DNA from: Chaunax sp. Z400
Lineage: Eukaryota; Chordata; Actinopteri; Lophiiformes; Chaunacidae
DNA length: 64,000 nt
Direction: 5' to 3'
Assembly (NCBI GenBank): GCA_037577475.1
Contig: CM075197.1
Coordinates: forward strand, 19,232,650-19,296,649
Of this stretch, positions 37,601 to 49,400 are shown piece after piece. Made by a program: the position numbers and the translations under genes. How positions within the stretch are numbered: position 1 is the stretch's first letter; each line of letters opens with the position of its first letter. The notes under the pieces were generated by a model. That model worked only from the letters and a program-made list of their open reading frames with translations, was not told the DNA's origin and made no database searches.

Positions 37601-40600
37601 TCCATGTTTACGAGTTGAGCTCATATGTTGAATACGTCTGTGCGTCATGGTACAATTTTTAAAACTGTGGTGCAGGTAACCCGAGCCTACCTTGACAGCC
37701 ATGATAACGCCACTGGGCACATGTTTCATCTTGTCTACCACGCCGTATGCTCCCCTCCCCAACTCCTCAATCTGCTCCAAGTCATCGGCCTTCACCACAA
37801 AGTTCTGGACAGAAGAGCCAGACGTTACGATCTTGTATTCATTCAGCACGGCAAATAAAGGACATACACAATGAGGCAACCAATTTACCTGATCTCCAAT
37901 TGTGACACAAGCTTTTGAGTCAAGATCTCGAGGGGGCCTGAGGGAAGAGAGGAACATCGCTTTTAAGTCGGTGCTAGAACCAAGTACTTTATAAATGGTA
38001 GTTTTTATTCCGACAAAAAATATATGTATATTCCAAGAAAGCTTCTAGCATGAAAAGTCAACGCAATTCTCAAGCATAGCCTGTCAGTTTAGGAGAGTAT
38101 TTAAAACTATACGCTAAAAATATCTCAGCAAATATTCAGGGATTCTGCCGAGCCAAAGTTAATCCCTACCAGGCCTAAGAACTGGGAATTTCAAAAAAAA
38201 AAAAAAAAATCTATTTTCTAAATGTTAGGTAACCTGATGGTGATGGAACAAAAAAAGGCAGATGGCAGCACCGTCTTTCCCCTGAGCTAATGATGCTGCA
38301 GAGAAGCTGCTCTCCACTGCTGGAGATGTAACAAACCAATACAGCAGAAAACTCCACCTCTCTCTCATTCGTTACTCACAAATAAGACTGAAAGTAAATT
38401 TAACACTCTCCTAAGTCAATTAATTAACCTGATAGATGGATTATTTATCTTATCTGCCAGTATGTTTTATATTGTATTTCATACTGTACAGACACACAAC
38501 GCATACTGGAACATCACTGAAAATAGTGGCCCTCTTATCTATTCATTCAATAGAGAATCAATTCTGAATCAAGTAGCAGCATCCAAATATTGCGGCAGTA
38601 TCAAACCTAGAGAGAAGCATATGGTGCCAGGCTTAATTTTTTTTTTTTTTTAAATGTTTTATAAGCTACAGTTAGAGTGGGGTGGCTCATAATGTTTGAA
38701 AAGCTCACTAGTGACATCTATTGGTCAAGCCAGTGCCAAAAAGAAAAAAAGAAGAAGAAAAAAAAGCCTTACGCTGCTGGTGGTGGTGGTTGCGCAAACA
38801 CTTCTTTGGCCAGCTTCAGCCCAGGGTTCTTCTTCTTCCCTGAAAGACAAGAAATCAGAAGCATCTGCATGATGGTAAAGTTATCGGTAAATCTGCATTT
38901 AGCAGCAACTACGAGCTAGTGTGATTAGCATTGCTTTGTGGTGCAAACTAAATGGACTTTGCTCGTTTTGTCCACATCAGCCTATTGATAGGGGGATTTT
39001 ATTCGATTCTGGAAATAGGGAGTGTTTTCAAGGTAAAAATCAATTTGTAGTTGCCTCTGACAGAAACTACAGGAAATGATCTGTTATCTAAGTAGAGATT
39101 AAGTGTTCTCAGAGCAGAGGCCCAGCAATAGAGAAGGTGGACTGAATGACTAATCGACATTGGTATGATGAGTCAAATGGAGAGGGAAGGGCGAGGAGGG
39201 GCATTGAAGGGAATCAAGCTTTCCTTCCTGTTCTGATTTTTTTTTTTTTTTCCCTACATGCACTGCTATCTTTATGCATCTTCTTTTGTGATATCTGGAC
39301 TACGGTGCTGGAAACCGTGCAGCTCTGGGACCTTGCTGTGTTAAATCACTGACAGCGGTCCATTCATAAACATGGTTTACCAGCAGCCTCTGGCACTTCT
39401 CACATGGGCCTGTGAGTCCATGCCAGAACGATACGTCGACTAGGCCTACAAGCAACACCACCGAAAAAGCTATTTGACTTCTTTTGCCGTGGACACTCGT
39501 GTTCAACGTGTTCACTCATGCTGCAAGGTCGAAAGGGAAAACGGGACACTTTTCTTGACCTTTTTCTGTTTGTGTGTGCTGGTCATTTCCTGTTCTTGTC
39601 CTGCTGCAGACAGGTTCGCGGCAGGCTGTTTAATTATTCTACCCCGGTTCCGAGAGACTGGTTTACTGTGCAAACGTTTTGCCTTCACTTTGAAACAAAT
39701 GCAACAGCTCCTTGGATGGTTATCAGTGGCTCAATTTACCAGTATGGTTTCAACTGTCTGTGAGGATGTATTTGCCATTGCGTGAGTCACACAGCTCCAG
39801 CATAGAGGAAGTATGATTGGGTAAACCCCTCCTTGCTAGATCAAGCTGGAAGGGAAGTGAGTTTTCACTAAGATTTTAGATTCTATGGCCGACCACTAAA
39901 ACGTCAAGAGAGGTCCATTTTGTGCTGCAGCCCTAAAATAGACGTACAGTGTGTGGACACACTACGGCAGTCTCATGTGGTCAGGGGAGATTGAAGTGTG
40001 ATTTACTGACACATGCTCCGTCAAAAATAGATTTGCATTTCCTCTGCATGGGATAAAGTAGGAGCATTGAAAGCCTACGACCTGACAAATAAGACTAAAA
40101 GGCTTTTTGTTCATGAGGCAAAAATTAGGGTAGCACATAAAGACGGTGGTGCAGTGCAAAGACCATTTGACATGCCTGAGCTGTTATACCAAAACTATAC
40201 GATACACATGCAGCTTACAAACACTTGTACATTGTAGTTTACATTAGCTCTAAGTTGCTGTGAGACAACTTTATGGTGAAGCATGTGGGGTGAGATATGA
40301 ATCACAGCCAGTCAGACTGGACACATCTGCTTAAAACACAACAAATGTCAGGGACCCTTTGGGAAATATGATGTCATTTCTGTTGGCCAACTTGCTGTAC
40401 GCTGTCCCCATTAGAGCCTACTGAGGCCAAATTCACAGCAGTTTTCTGCTCCAAGACCTGCCTGGCCCTCAAACTGAGCCCGATATACATTATAGATCCC
40501 TATAATAGTGCTACGACATCGGCCTCAGCTGCAGTCAAAGTACATTGAGGCAACACAGGGGAAAAAAAACACGTGCGCATGAACAGATACCTCTTACTCA

Positions 40601-42750
40601 GAAAGTTAAAAAAAACTTGTAATTAAACATTTATATGAATGTAGTTCTATATTCAAGTATGGCACAAGTTGTGTTGTGCAATTCTATAAAAGCAAATCTC
40701 CATTTTGCCACGGGAGGGAAAACGTTTATTTACCTAAAGAATTTTCCATTGTGGGGATTGATCAAAGTCTCTGAGTCTCTTTTGGTCTTTATGCATGTCC
40801 CCACAACCTTACACTTGATGCAAGTATTGCTGAGGACAAAAGGAAGTGCAGTGTCGAGTCATTTAACATCCACAGTACACATGGTACATTCAAGGACAGC
40901 TGAATAGAGTGACCGGGGAGACTGGAGATGGTATGAAATGTTCATGAGAGTTTTAGCACTGATAGAGGACGCAACTAAGTCATGGCAAGCGTAGTGCTCA
41001 GGCCCCAGGAAGAGCAGTGTGAAGCGTGAAGTTGTTTGGATTAGCAGTTCTCGAGAAAGCTGCAAGCAGCAGTACCTGAGGCCAAGCAATCCGATGCTGT
41101 TGTAATTACACTTTTCACATCTGCGAGTGTGCAAGGGTCCATGTGATGTACATTTCTTCATAAGATCTGCATGCGCCTCTATTTTTTTTTGTCTTCTATA
41201 CGACAAGCCACAAAACACATCTGCACGGGTGGAATGCGGACTCCGGTAAGTGTCCGCAGCTGCCTGTGTAGACATCCGTTTGGGAGTATTATTCAGGCCC
41301 TTCAAGTTATTTGGGGACTTTTCCAGTTGCTACACACAGTAGCAGTGAATTGGCGCACGTTGACAGCAAGAAAACCAAAGATGTTCAGTGGAAACTATCC
41401 AGAGTGCAGCAATACCTTCGTAATGTGGACAAGAATTTCTGGATTGTGCATGGGATCAAAGTGTCAATAGCTATGTGGCGAGTCATCATCAGGAAGGTTC
41501 AGCCTCAGAGAGAGTCCATATACAGAAAAGGATGAGTCATGCTCAGATAATCTTCCACACCACCCTATCAGTGCTGTTAGGGAGAACCCATATCTCAAAC
41601 ATGCCTCAGCAATACGCGTGGACGGCACTGCAATGCACTTAGGCCCATTCCAATCTTGACCAGAAAATGCATAACTTCTTAACAGCAGTAGTGGTGTGCA
41701 GAAAACATACAAACAAACAAAAAGCTTTAACAAAAGACACTTGGAAAATGCATAGGTGCGCACACTAATTACAGCACAGAACCTGTGTAGCAGCTATGGG
41801 GTATCTGCTTGCAGCCAATGAACAGTCAACAAAGAGAGGCTGCACTATGTATTGGTGCTGCGAGTCAAAACATGCCATGGTAGGCCGAGGGCTGTGATTG
41901 CCTGAGCCAATCTACACAGCCCTCTCAAAACAATGTGTCCTCCCGTCCATAGTAACGCTAGTATGATTGTGTAACAAGACAAGCGGTGAACTTGAAATGT
42001 AAATTGACATCATCACCATTCTCTGTGAGTGTGCGCGTGACGCAGAGGAAGGACCCTGATTTTTCCAAGGTGTGTGTATTTAATCAACAGTGCACAGTAC
42101 TTACAGAGAACACGCTCGCTAACTGACTGAAAGAAGATAAGTGTGTGATAGAGCCCTGCTACCTTTGGCATCGTTTTAAAAATAAAATAATTTCCACATC
42201 AAAAAAAGCATTTTACTGGAAGCGGCGCTAACACGCTGGTCAAAAGGAACCAACTAAGTAGAGTCCGAAAAAAACACCTGTGGTCCCATTGTTGTTTACT
42301 TTAACCTAAAAGGAGAAACAAACTCCGGCACGGTCATTTCCAACTGAGAGGCAAGTTGGCTGATAAATAATCTTGGCAAAAGTCCTTTATTGTCGTGAAA
42401 AATGTTGTTAGCTAACTACAACATGGGAACTTAACGAAGCGATGTGTGTACATTCAGCTAAAATATGGAATAAAAACACTTAACACACTACCGGTAGGTC
42501 AATGATGAATATACTAATCAGACACCGGGATGTCTGGAGACTGGTTAATGATAGAAACCAGAAAAGAAACGCTAGCTAGCGTCTTTTTCCTCCTCATACA
42601 TGCAGCTTTCCACCTGGCAAGGTTACGTTACTCAAACACAGCTAGCTAAATTACTTCCACACAAACTGCATCTCCATATTTAAAGTATATGCATGGTTGT
42701 TAATAAAATTAAATAGAATAAAAACACTTACCTGCTTTAGACAGAGACAT
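31610..42750 (-). CDS. map2k6: dual-specificity MAP kinase kinase 6 (MKK6), complete
   Basis: MKK6 phosphorylates the Thr and Tyr of the p38 MAPK activation loop in stress and cytokine signalling. Twelve coding exons: 42732-42750, 38773-38839, 37889-37937, 37691-37804, 37355-37474, 37083-37199, 35566-35617, 35356-35483, 34751-34828, 33799-33938, 31947-31992, 31610-31687. All introns are GT-AG, phases agree, and the sum is 1008 nt (335 residues; human 334). The N-terminus has a basic plus LKL MAPK-docking motif (residues 8-16). Then come the glycine loop GRGAYG (61-66), catalytic K83, HRD with D180, DFG with D198, and activation-loop S208 and T212 in SVAKT, matching human S207 and T211. The APE-like motif is PER at 223-225, and the C-terminal segment is the DVD-type docking site for upstream kinases. 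The N-terminal sequence favours MKK6 over MKK3. His204 replaces the usual Tyr in ISGYLVDS. Introns 1, 2 and 10 are largest. Confidence 0.96.
32800..33345 (-). pseudogene. decayed Tc1-type transposase in map2k6 intron 10
   Basis: Read on the - strand in several frames, this gives GGDVMMWGAIANGWQSDLVH, then FMHDNARPHVAH (the second catalytic Asp), then SLDLNPIEH.WDVLDRR (the Glu of the DDE triad), then ALQEEWRVIPQ. That is the order of the catalytic core of a Tc1/mariner DD34E transposase. Stops and frameshifts interrupt it, and neither the N-terminal DNA-binding domain nor clear terminal repeats were found. It is an inactive relic. Confidence 0.8.
35930..36810. repeat. possible decayed DNA element in map2k6 intron 6
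   Basis: The left edge (gccgggttcagactacaaga) and the inverse of the right edge (ggtctgaggctggcatta) look like worn terminal inverted repeats of a hAT-type fish element. The interior has no intact frame. The resemblance is weak and the limits uncertain. Confidence 0.3.
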
Positions 42751-43066
42751 TTCCCCTTTGCTTTGATGAGGGGGAAGGGAAGCACAAAGACTTTTGCCTT
42801 TTTTTACTCCCTCCCTCCCTGCATCTAGCCCTACACCCGCTCAGGATCGCTGGCTTCTGCAAAAACTAGCAGCGATTAAAACTAAATGCTTTGTCTTCGT
42901 GCAATATTAATTCTTCAATCAACTGTTAACACGCTCAAAGAATGCACGAAGAATGCACCGCTTAAAATAAACTCGGCACGGGCTGTACAGTTCGAGTTAG
43001 TTTGCTAACAAAACCTGCACTTTTAGGGTGGCCAAAGTCTGACAGCTGAAGGTTCCAACGACGTGA

Positions 43067-43110
43067 TGACGTATTTCCTGCGTCATACAAAGCATTGTGG
43101 GATATATAGT
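43067..43110 (-). promoter_or_regulatory. map2k6: map2k6 promoter: CRE-like, ETS and ZNF143-type motif
   Basis: About 320-360 bases upstream of the start codon lie TGACGTAT (CRE-like, 43067-43074), TTTCCTG (ETS-like) and CGTCAT. Next to them, on the - strand, is ACTATATATCCCACAATGC (43092-43110), close to the vertebrate promoter motif ACTACAATTCCCAgAATGC bound by ZNF143/THAP11. These are classic core-promoter signals of housekeeping-type genes. There is no TATA box nearby. The btbd17 poly(A) signal is only about 440 bases further upstream. Confidence 0.5.
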
Positions 43111-43549
43111 TTAGATTGTGAAAGCGCCTTTTCTCTAAATCATCCCTAATATCAAATATTAAAACATTCAGTAACATTAATTTTACTTCATTAATTGCTT
43201 TGTAAATCATTTCAAGCCACTACTGAAGAATTGTTGTGTCATTATCTTTATTGTTATTATTTTTGCATGTGTGTCAGAATGAAAACCACTGGTGCGGTGT
43301 CATAAAAAGTGAGATAAAATGAATGTGTAACAGTGAAGGAGAAAAATCTAAAGGGCTGCAATGGCAGTCATCACTGTCTTGCAAATAACTGACATTAAAA
43401 GGCACACTGATAATGGGAACGCACTAAAATTCACATATTTTGGTATGTAAAAAACATGTGGATGTGTCACAGGATATTAGTGCCATGAGCTAGAAATCTA
43501 TATTTGCCTGCTGATTATTGAAAGCCATAAACTTAATAGAAAAAAAACT

Positions 43550-43555
43550 TTTATT
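43550..43555 (-). terminator. btbd17: btbd17 poly(A) signal candidate
   Basis: AATAAA on the - strand (inside ggtaaaataaaag) about 350 bases after the btbd17 stop codon. It would end btbd17 shortly before the map2k6 promoter. Confidence 0.45.
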
Positions 43556-43903
43556 TTACCTATTATACCTATGCAAACAACATTAACCATTACACAGATT
43601 TAATCATTCCAAAGAAAATACTGCCAGACAAACCTGAACAAATACAGTACAGTGAAGTTTAAAAAAAAAGCAGAAATACTAAACATCCACCATAATTACA
43701 GTGATAATCACCAGTGAGCTGTTACATTGTGAACTGTATATTTGTACCAAAGACTTCCTTGCTTAAGTTGGGAGAACAATTTGCACAAACTACTCAACAT
43801 TGAAGATGTCACAGACCTGATGCATAAACTTGTGCTGTGATATGAGTTTACTTTGAAGTATGAGCATGTATGTGTGTGGAAGGTGGATGATCTCATCAAA
43901 TTC

Positions 43904-46396
43904 TTACTTTCTAGCAACAAGGAGACTGTGGTAGAGAGGTTTTATTATAATGTGCAGATAGAGAGAGCTGTCAATTAGGTACTCAGATGCACGGCGCTGC
44001 AGGTCAGCATCCAGCAGGAAATCCCCTGTTTCCTCTGTGCTTTGGTGAAAGTTGTAGACATGGCGAACCACCACTTTTCCTTGCTGCTTTGCCATCACAA
44101 TCACCGTCTTCTGGAAACTCACGCCGGCAAAATCTGGGCTGGAAGTGGCTGGTGTTACAATGATGCGAGGTCGACCTCCATCTATGCGTGTAGGCTGCAT
44201 GGCGCCCAGCTCAGTATAGGTTGACCTGGCACTGAGAGGGAGCCAGCGAGGGGAGAACAGGGCGTTCCAGGTCACTCTCTTACTGGAGTCATGGCCACTG
44301 GGCCCGAGCTGGGTCTGGAAGCTGAAACTACGGTCATCACGGGTTGGGTTATTGATGACCCAAGGGGAACCCCAAGAGGAAGACAGGTAGTTACGTGGAG
44401 TGAAGATACTGCAGTTGACATCAAAGTACTTGGCAAGTTGGATAGGTGAGGCCGAGTGAAATTGGAAAGCTAGATAGAGTAGATCACGTATTGACTCGTA
44501 ATATTTCAGCATGAGGTGGGACTGCTTCTGAAGACGGAAGAGGTGCTGAGGGGGGATCATGCCGTATCGAACAGCCCTTAGGGCCCTTTCAACTGTTGCA
44601 CTGACAGGCTGGTTCTGGCTAATCCAGGTCTCCAGGGCCTCGTAGAGCTGCAGCTCAGTCTGCAGAATGAGGTCAGAGCGTTGAAGCAAGGAGAGGAGCA
44701 GATCTTCACTGATGGAGCCCCATTCTCCGCTCTGCAGCACAGAAGACAGGTTCCAGGACAGGTACTGCAGGCAGCTGTCTCGCAGGGCCATGTCCCCAAT
44801 TTGTAATGCATAGCTGTACCAGCCGACCACATGGCCTGTTGGCGAATCACTAGACAGATGTTGGGTCATATATTGGGTGAGACCCTGTTGCAAGCCCCAC
44901 ACATGGTACTTGCTGGCCAACTTGTGCAGGGAAATGGCTTGATCTAGCCGCACTGAGATGTCACCGCAGTACAGATACCTGCAAGAGTGAGGAAAGTAAG
45001 TAAGCCATACTATATTTTGAAGCTTGTTTTCTCTCCTCACTGAATAAACCCACTCTGTCCGAATTTTCAACGGTGAGCCTAAAACAGCAAATGTAATTTT
45101 AGAATATTTCACAAGCTGGAAGATCTCACTCCTCCAAAGGAGGGAGGCAAAATGATGAGTGAAGACATATAACTTTACACTTGTGGAACACACAGTTACA
45201 TTTACATTCAGCTGCACAGATTCTGGTTACATTGGATTGGACTTGGTTAACTCTGAACAAATTATTACTGCGGTGGCCGTGAGGTGCAACTCACAGCAAC
45301 AAATAGGAAAGCACCTATTCGTTGTTGTGATTTGCACTTCTGGGCCACCATAGATTACAGGTGGTATAACCCTCACCTGACAAACTTGTCAAAGACCGCT
45401 GCACAATCAGGCGTCTCCCTCAAAACCACTGCGCTGTTATTATGGCTGAGCAGTAGTTCCTCAAACACGTCACTTTGCATTGTGAGAACCAGGCTGTGAG
45501 CCTGGATCACCTTCACCTCGTCCGTGTTGATGGTCTGTACCCGGAGAGTGACATCACTGCTGTTTCCCATGGCTAACAGGGTCTCCATACGATGTACCAA
45601 ACTCATGGAGTGATTCAGCACCGTGGCCCCATTGTCCAATGCCACGTCCTGCTTCAGGGCAGCTGTGGAAAAAATTGTGGGATTGTTTTTGTTTGATCCC
45701 TGAATTCGAGCAGTATTTCACATTTTTTCTTATGCTGTCATCACCATAATTTGCATGAACCTGACTCTGCTTTTTAAGATTTCATAGCATGCGATTTATT
45801 TTACTTCTTGAATCAGATTTCACTCAGCAGGAACTAGAAATGCTCTAAGGAACTCTTTGACTAAACCCCAACTGATAATGTGTGAGGGAAAAAGCAGACT
45901 TGCACATCCTTTTATTCTTTTGGTTTCAATGAATAGAGGACGAGAGCAACAAGGCAGGTGGCTGACTCAGAAAACCTCCAGGTGCACAGAAAAGCATCAT
46001 TACAGATGGCTTTGGCTGCTATGGGTCCTCTTGTGCATAAGTACCACAAACTAGAGAATCACACATGAAAGAATCAGTGTCACTAGTCACTGTTTCCCAT
46101 CTGCTCTGCAACAACCATCGGTGGTCCATTACGTGGGGTTTAATGAGACACAAGGGGAGCACACTTGGCTCCCTGGAACGCCTCAAAGTCGTTGTATCTT
46201 TAACACAATCAAGCACCCTTGCTTCAAAGTAACCCTTCTCCAATTAGCCAGGCAGCAACTTGAGCCCACTGAGCATGGTGGAGCATGTGAGGGTGATTTC
46301 TGATTTTGTACATTTTGGTACATTTTGTCACAGTGTGGCCAATTAAGAAAAATGCCAAATTAGTATTGGCAGGGGAAACAATATAAACTATCAGTA

Positions 46397-46478
<82 letters not shown>

Positions 46479-47008
46479 TATGAGATTCAATTCACAGTCG
46501 TCAAAAAGTTATGACTAAGGTTTCAGTCAAGCTGAGAAGAACTGAAAACGTTAAATAAAACATTTTGTTGCATATATGAGATTTTCTTCTTAGCAGCAAG
46601 GAAAGCCCTCCGTCTGAGTGTACTGTGCTGTATTACTGAATCGGCATAAAGCCAGGCAGCAAATGGGCTTGACTGTCTTTCTCTGCACCCAGTAGACAGA
46701 TAGATGAGGACAGGTTGAGTAGAATAGATAAATACCCATCCCCTGGCCTGAGGCTGAGCGCGAGCCATACACTCATGCTGTGCCCTACTATTCACTGACA
46801 GTATGGGGGAAGCTGGACTGAAATAGAACAATTCAGCTCCTCTAAAAAAAAATGATTCAAAGGTGATATGAACCTTTAAAAGGAAGCATTCCAAACTGAT
46901 GCTATTTGTTATCTTACCTCTAACTGTGATAGAGTTGAAGTGGATTAAGATGAGTAGGGTGCCCAAATAGACCCAAGCAGGGATCCCTTGTTCACATAAG
47001 CGTGCCAT
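43904..47008 (-). CDS. btbd17: BTB/POZ domain-containing protein 17, complete
   Basis: Three coding exons, 46918-47008, 45377-45662 and 43904-44978, join in phase to 1452 nt (483 residues; human about 478). Exon 1 supplies a hydrophobic signal peptide (WVYLGTLLILIHF, residues 12-24). The BTB domain is at about 57-165 (start SSDVTLRVQ; core DCAAVFDKFVRYLYCGDI), then a BACK domain (about 170-275), then a C-terminal domain with NPTRDDRSFSFQTQLGPSGH and VSFQKTVIV, which is diagnostic of BTBD17 and shared with the secreted galectin-3-binding protein group. Sequons NHS at 47 and NSS at 64 sit where the human protein has NHS and NAS, consistent with passage through the secretory pathway. No transmembrane segment follows the signal. 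Its molecular role is poorly known. The gene is tandem with map2k6 on the same strand. Confidence 0.95.
46399..46474. repeat. (TA)n microsatellite in btbd17 intron 1
   Basis: About 37 uninterrupted TA units lie inside the 1.25-kb first intron of btbd17. The alternating Tyr-Ile frames across it are artefacts. Confidence 0.95.
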
Positions 47009-47161
47009 TTCTTCTCAATTACTTCCTGCCTCTTTGTCCTTTCCCTTCTCTTCCTCACTCTGTGCCACTCTTCTTCTGACTCTTCTTGCCGCTGTGCCTT
47101 TGGCGTGTGCGCGCAGAAAGGTGTGTTGCCCCGTGTGCCGCCCAGCTCTCTGTCCCACACT

Positions 47162-47255
47162 CTTTATGTAGGACGCTGGCCTTTCCCTGGCGCATCTCAC
47201 AACCCGAAAGGCTCCATTGATTGGTGGAATCTGGCAGGGGCGTTGCTATAGCGAC
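47162..47255 (-). promoter_or_regulatory. btbd17: btbd17 promoter: TATA-like, CCAAT and RFX X-box
   Basis: On the - strand a TATA-like TACATAAAGA lies at about 47161-47170. A CCAAT box (ATTGG on +, about 47219-47223) lies upstream of it. Upstream again, GTTGCTATAGCGAC at 47242-47255 is an imperfect palindrome matching the RFX X-box (GTTRCCATGGYAAC type). Transcription should begin near 47135, giving a leader of about 130 bases before the ATG at 47008. Confidence 0.5.
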
Positions 47256-48059
47256 AGCTTTGATTTTGAATTTCTCCCTTTTGGATGTTACATGGAATTG
47301 ATTAGTGGCACCAGGCCAGCAAGGACTCGGCTTAATGTTTTCTTTTAGTTTAAAAGTCAAGGGAGTATGGCACTGTTAACAATCACTACTAACACAGTTT
47401 CATGTTTTAATGCCACACAGATGCAGCAAATCTCTGAACCGCAACATTTTGTTTATGATATCTAAGTTGAGTACAATCACTGCCATATAATTAGTCAATT
47501 AATTACAGTGGGTTGCCACTGAGACTATCTGCCAAAAGTAAATTGAAGTTCTAATATGTGTGACCAACTGCCGTCGATCAAATTTCATAATCCATTTTGT
47601 TGGACAGTTTTTCAGCTGAGAGCAATTATTTCTCTGACGGCATATTAATCTCACTAATGGGAGGATCATTTCATTGGTGGCCTGCTTACTAGTTCAAGTG
47701 GAGCTCTGTTCATCAAATACAACAACCAAACAGGACTTTATGTCATCAAATATTTAAATCAATCTATCTTTTCAGTTATCTATTTAAATTGAGCTTTTGT
47801 AAATGTCACTGTGCACGATGGCCTTTAACCTTCTCAGGTTGTACTACAAGGTCGATGAATGTGTGTGACTGAAATTTCCGCTGGATGTAGAGTTAATGTT
47901 GCTTGCAGGGGACATACTATGCCAATGCTTATAATGACTCAATGTCAGTTACATGAAATGAGAGAATCACACATCCTAGAATAACATGCAGCGGAAGAAT
48001 AAAATCATTTTGTCATGTGAAATAGTGAAAACACAGAAAACAGAATGCTTCTGGCCATG

Positions 48060-48275
48060 AACATGAACCGAAGTAGGGCTTGTCCTCGACGGTAGGCCAA
48101 GGTTTGGGGATGATTGTGGGCTTAATCACGCACACTTTCTCCACCCAAACTTCCTCCTCAGACTCACTGCTGGAGCTGTTGTACTCCTTAAGTCTCTTCT
48201 TCGCCTTCTTCTTGTTGTGCTTGTGACACCTGTGAGGAAACGGGATGTTTGGTTCATCTAAAAGTCCCTTCCTCT
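48060..48275 (-). other. unassigned coding-like exon (Lys-rich, then Ser/acidic)
   Basis: On the - strand an open frame reads CHKHNKKKAKKRLKEYN, then SSSSESEEEVWVEKV, then CVIKPTIIPKPWPTVEDK and PYFGSCSW. Possible acceptors are ttcctcacag (48229-48238) and actcacag (about 48276-48283), and a weak donor gttcat lies after PYFG. The lysine-rich stretch followed by serine/acidic residues and WVE resembles linkers of nuclear splicing factors such as CWF19L2, but the proline-rich remainder does not. I cannot name the gene. It could be an exon of an unmodelled - strand transcript, a retro-copied fragment, or chance. Confidence 0.3.
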
Positions 48276-49310
48276 GTGAGTGAAGGTGGATTTTATAGCT
48301 GTGTATTTAAAACTTTACTTCTTTCCTCTTCTTCTTCTTTGTAACTCTTTAAGCTAGTCCTACATACAACTGATTTGCAACATCTAGGAGAAGAGGCGTC
48401 CTGCGAGACCCCAACCTGGGCCACTGCTATGAATAACCTGACAGTTTCTCAGAGGAGAGCGCTGCTGCTGAGATGCTCTAATGATGCCCATTGAAACAAA
48501 CTACTGTACATCTCCTGCATACACAAATAAGACTAATTCAATGAATGCAATGAACCCGTAAGAAGTCAAACAAAGAGACTTGTGATATTATAAGACTGTA
48601 TTATACGTGGACTGTATTGACTGAGATTGATTTCACAGCTCAAAGCTGCTGTGTACTAAAACACAATCCTGTTATTTAGCCTAACAATAAAAAGAGAACA
48701 AACTCAAAGCCCTCTATGTTTCTGAAAAGGGCATGCCCTTCATTAAGGTCACATCGCTTTCTCCTGTGAGATCAGCTCCTATTAAGAATCTGCTCACAAT
48801 GCAAATGGGTGGATCGACGAGCTGCTGGGTTTGCAAGAACACCCCTCGGGTCAGGATCCATTGAAGGATCGATGCACCACAGGGGGCTCCATCACGCAGA
48901 ATAAACAAATGTGTGTTACCGGGGTCAGCTTCAGAAAGGTGTCCTGGATGACCTTACTCTTGTGCTGGATCCGGAGGGGATTCACAAACTAATCAGGTCG
49001 TTGAAACATGACACACATGTTCTTTATCATGCATTCTACATACTGAATGAACCAAGTGTCGAACAACGAATAAAAACACGAGATTAATTTAAAAAAAGGT
49101 ATAAAATAATGCAAAATGTAGACAACTGCATTCTGTTGTCTCACACTGATATTTCCAATGTGTCTGCCAAACTGAACTACATAAGCAGTAAATTCATCAT
49201 ACTCGGCCCAATTGATTTCTTTCTGACAATGCCTTTTTCATAACTGCAAAAGCCAGAACTAAACGAAAAAAGAGGGTTGATGCCACTTTAAATTCATTCA
49301 CACAAATACG

Positions 49311-49400
49311 TCAAGTCAGATCAAGTCAAAATTTATTTATATAGCACATTTAAAAACAGCCAACAGCTGACCAAAGTGCTGAACGTGCTTAAAATAACAA
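49311..49400. repeat. fish interspersed-repeat fragment (tttatttatatagcac type)
   Basis: The words caagtcaaaatttatttata, tagcacatttaaaaacagc and ctgaccaaagtgct make up a short element end that is extremely common in teleost genomes. The copy is only about 90 bases, so class assignment is not possible from this window. Confidence 0.55.

Noticed and set aside
40859..41305. 148-codon - strand open frame in map2k6 intron 1
   Set aside because: No recognisable domain and no promoter or splice context; such frames are expected by chance in an intron of this size.
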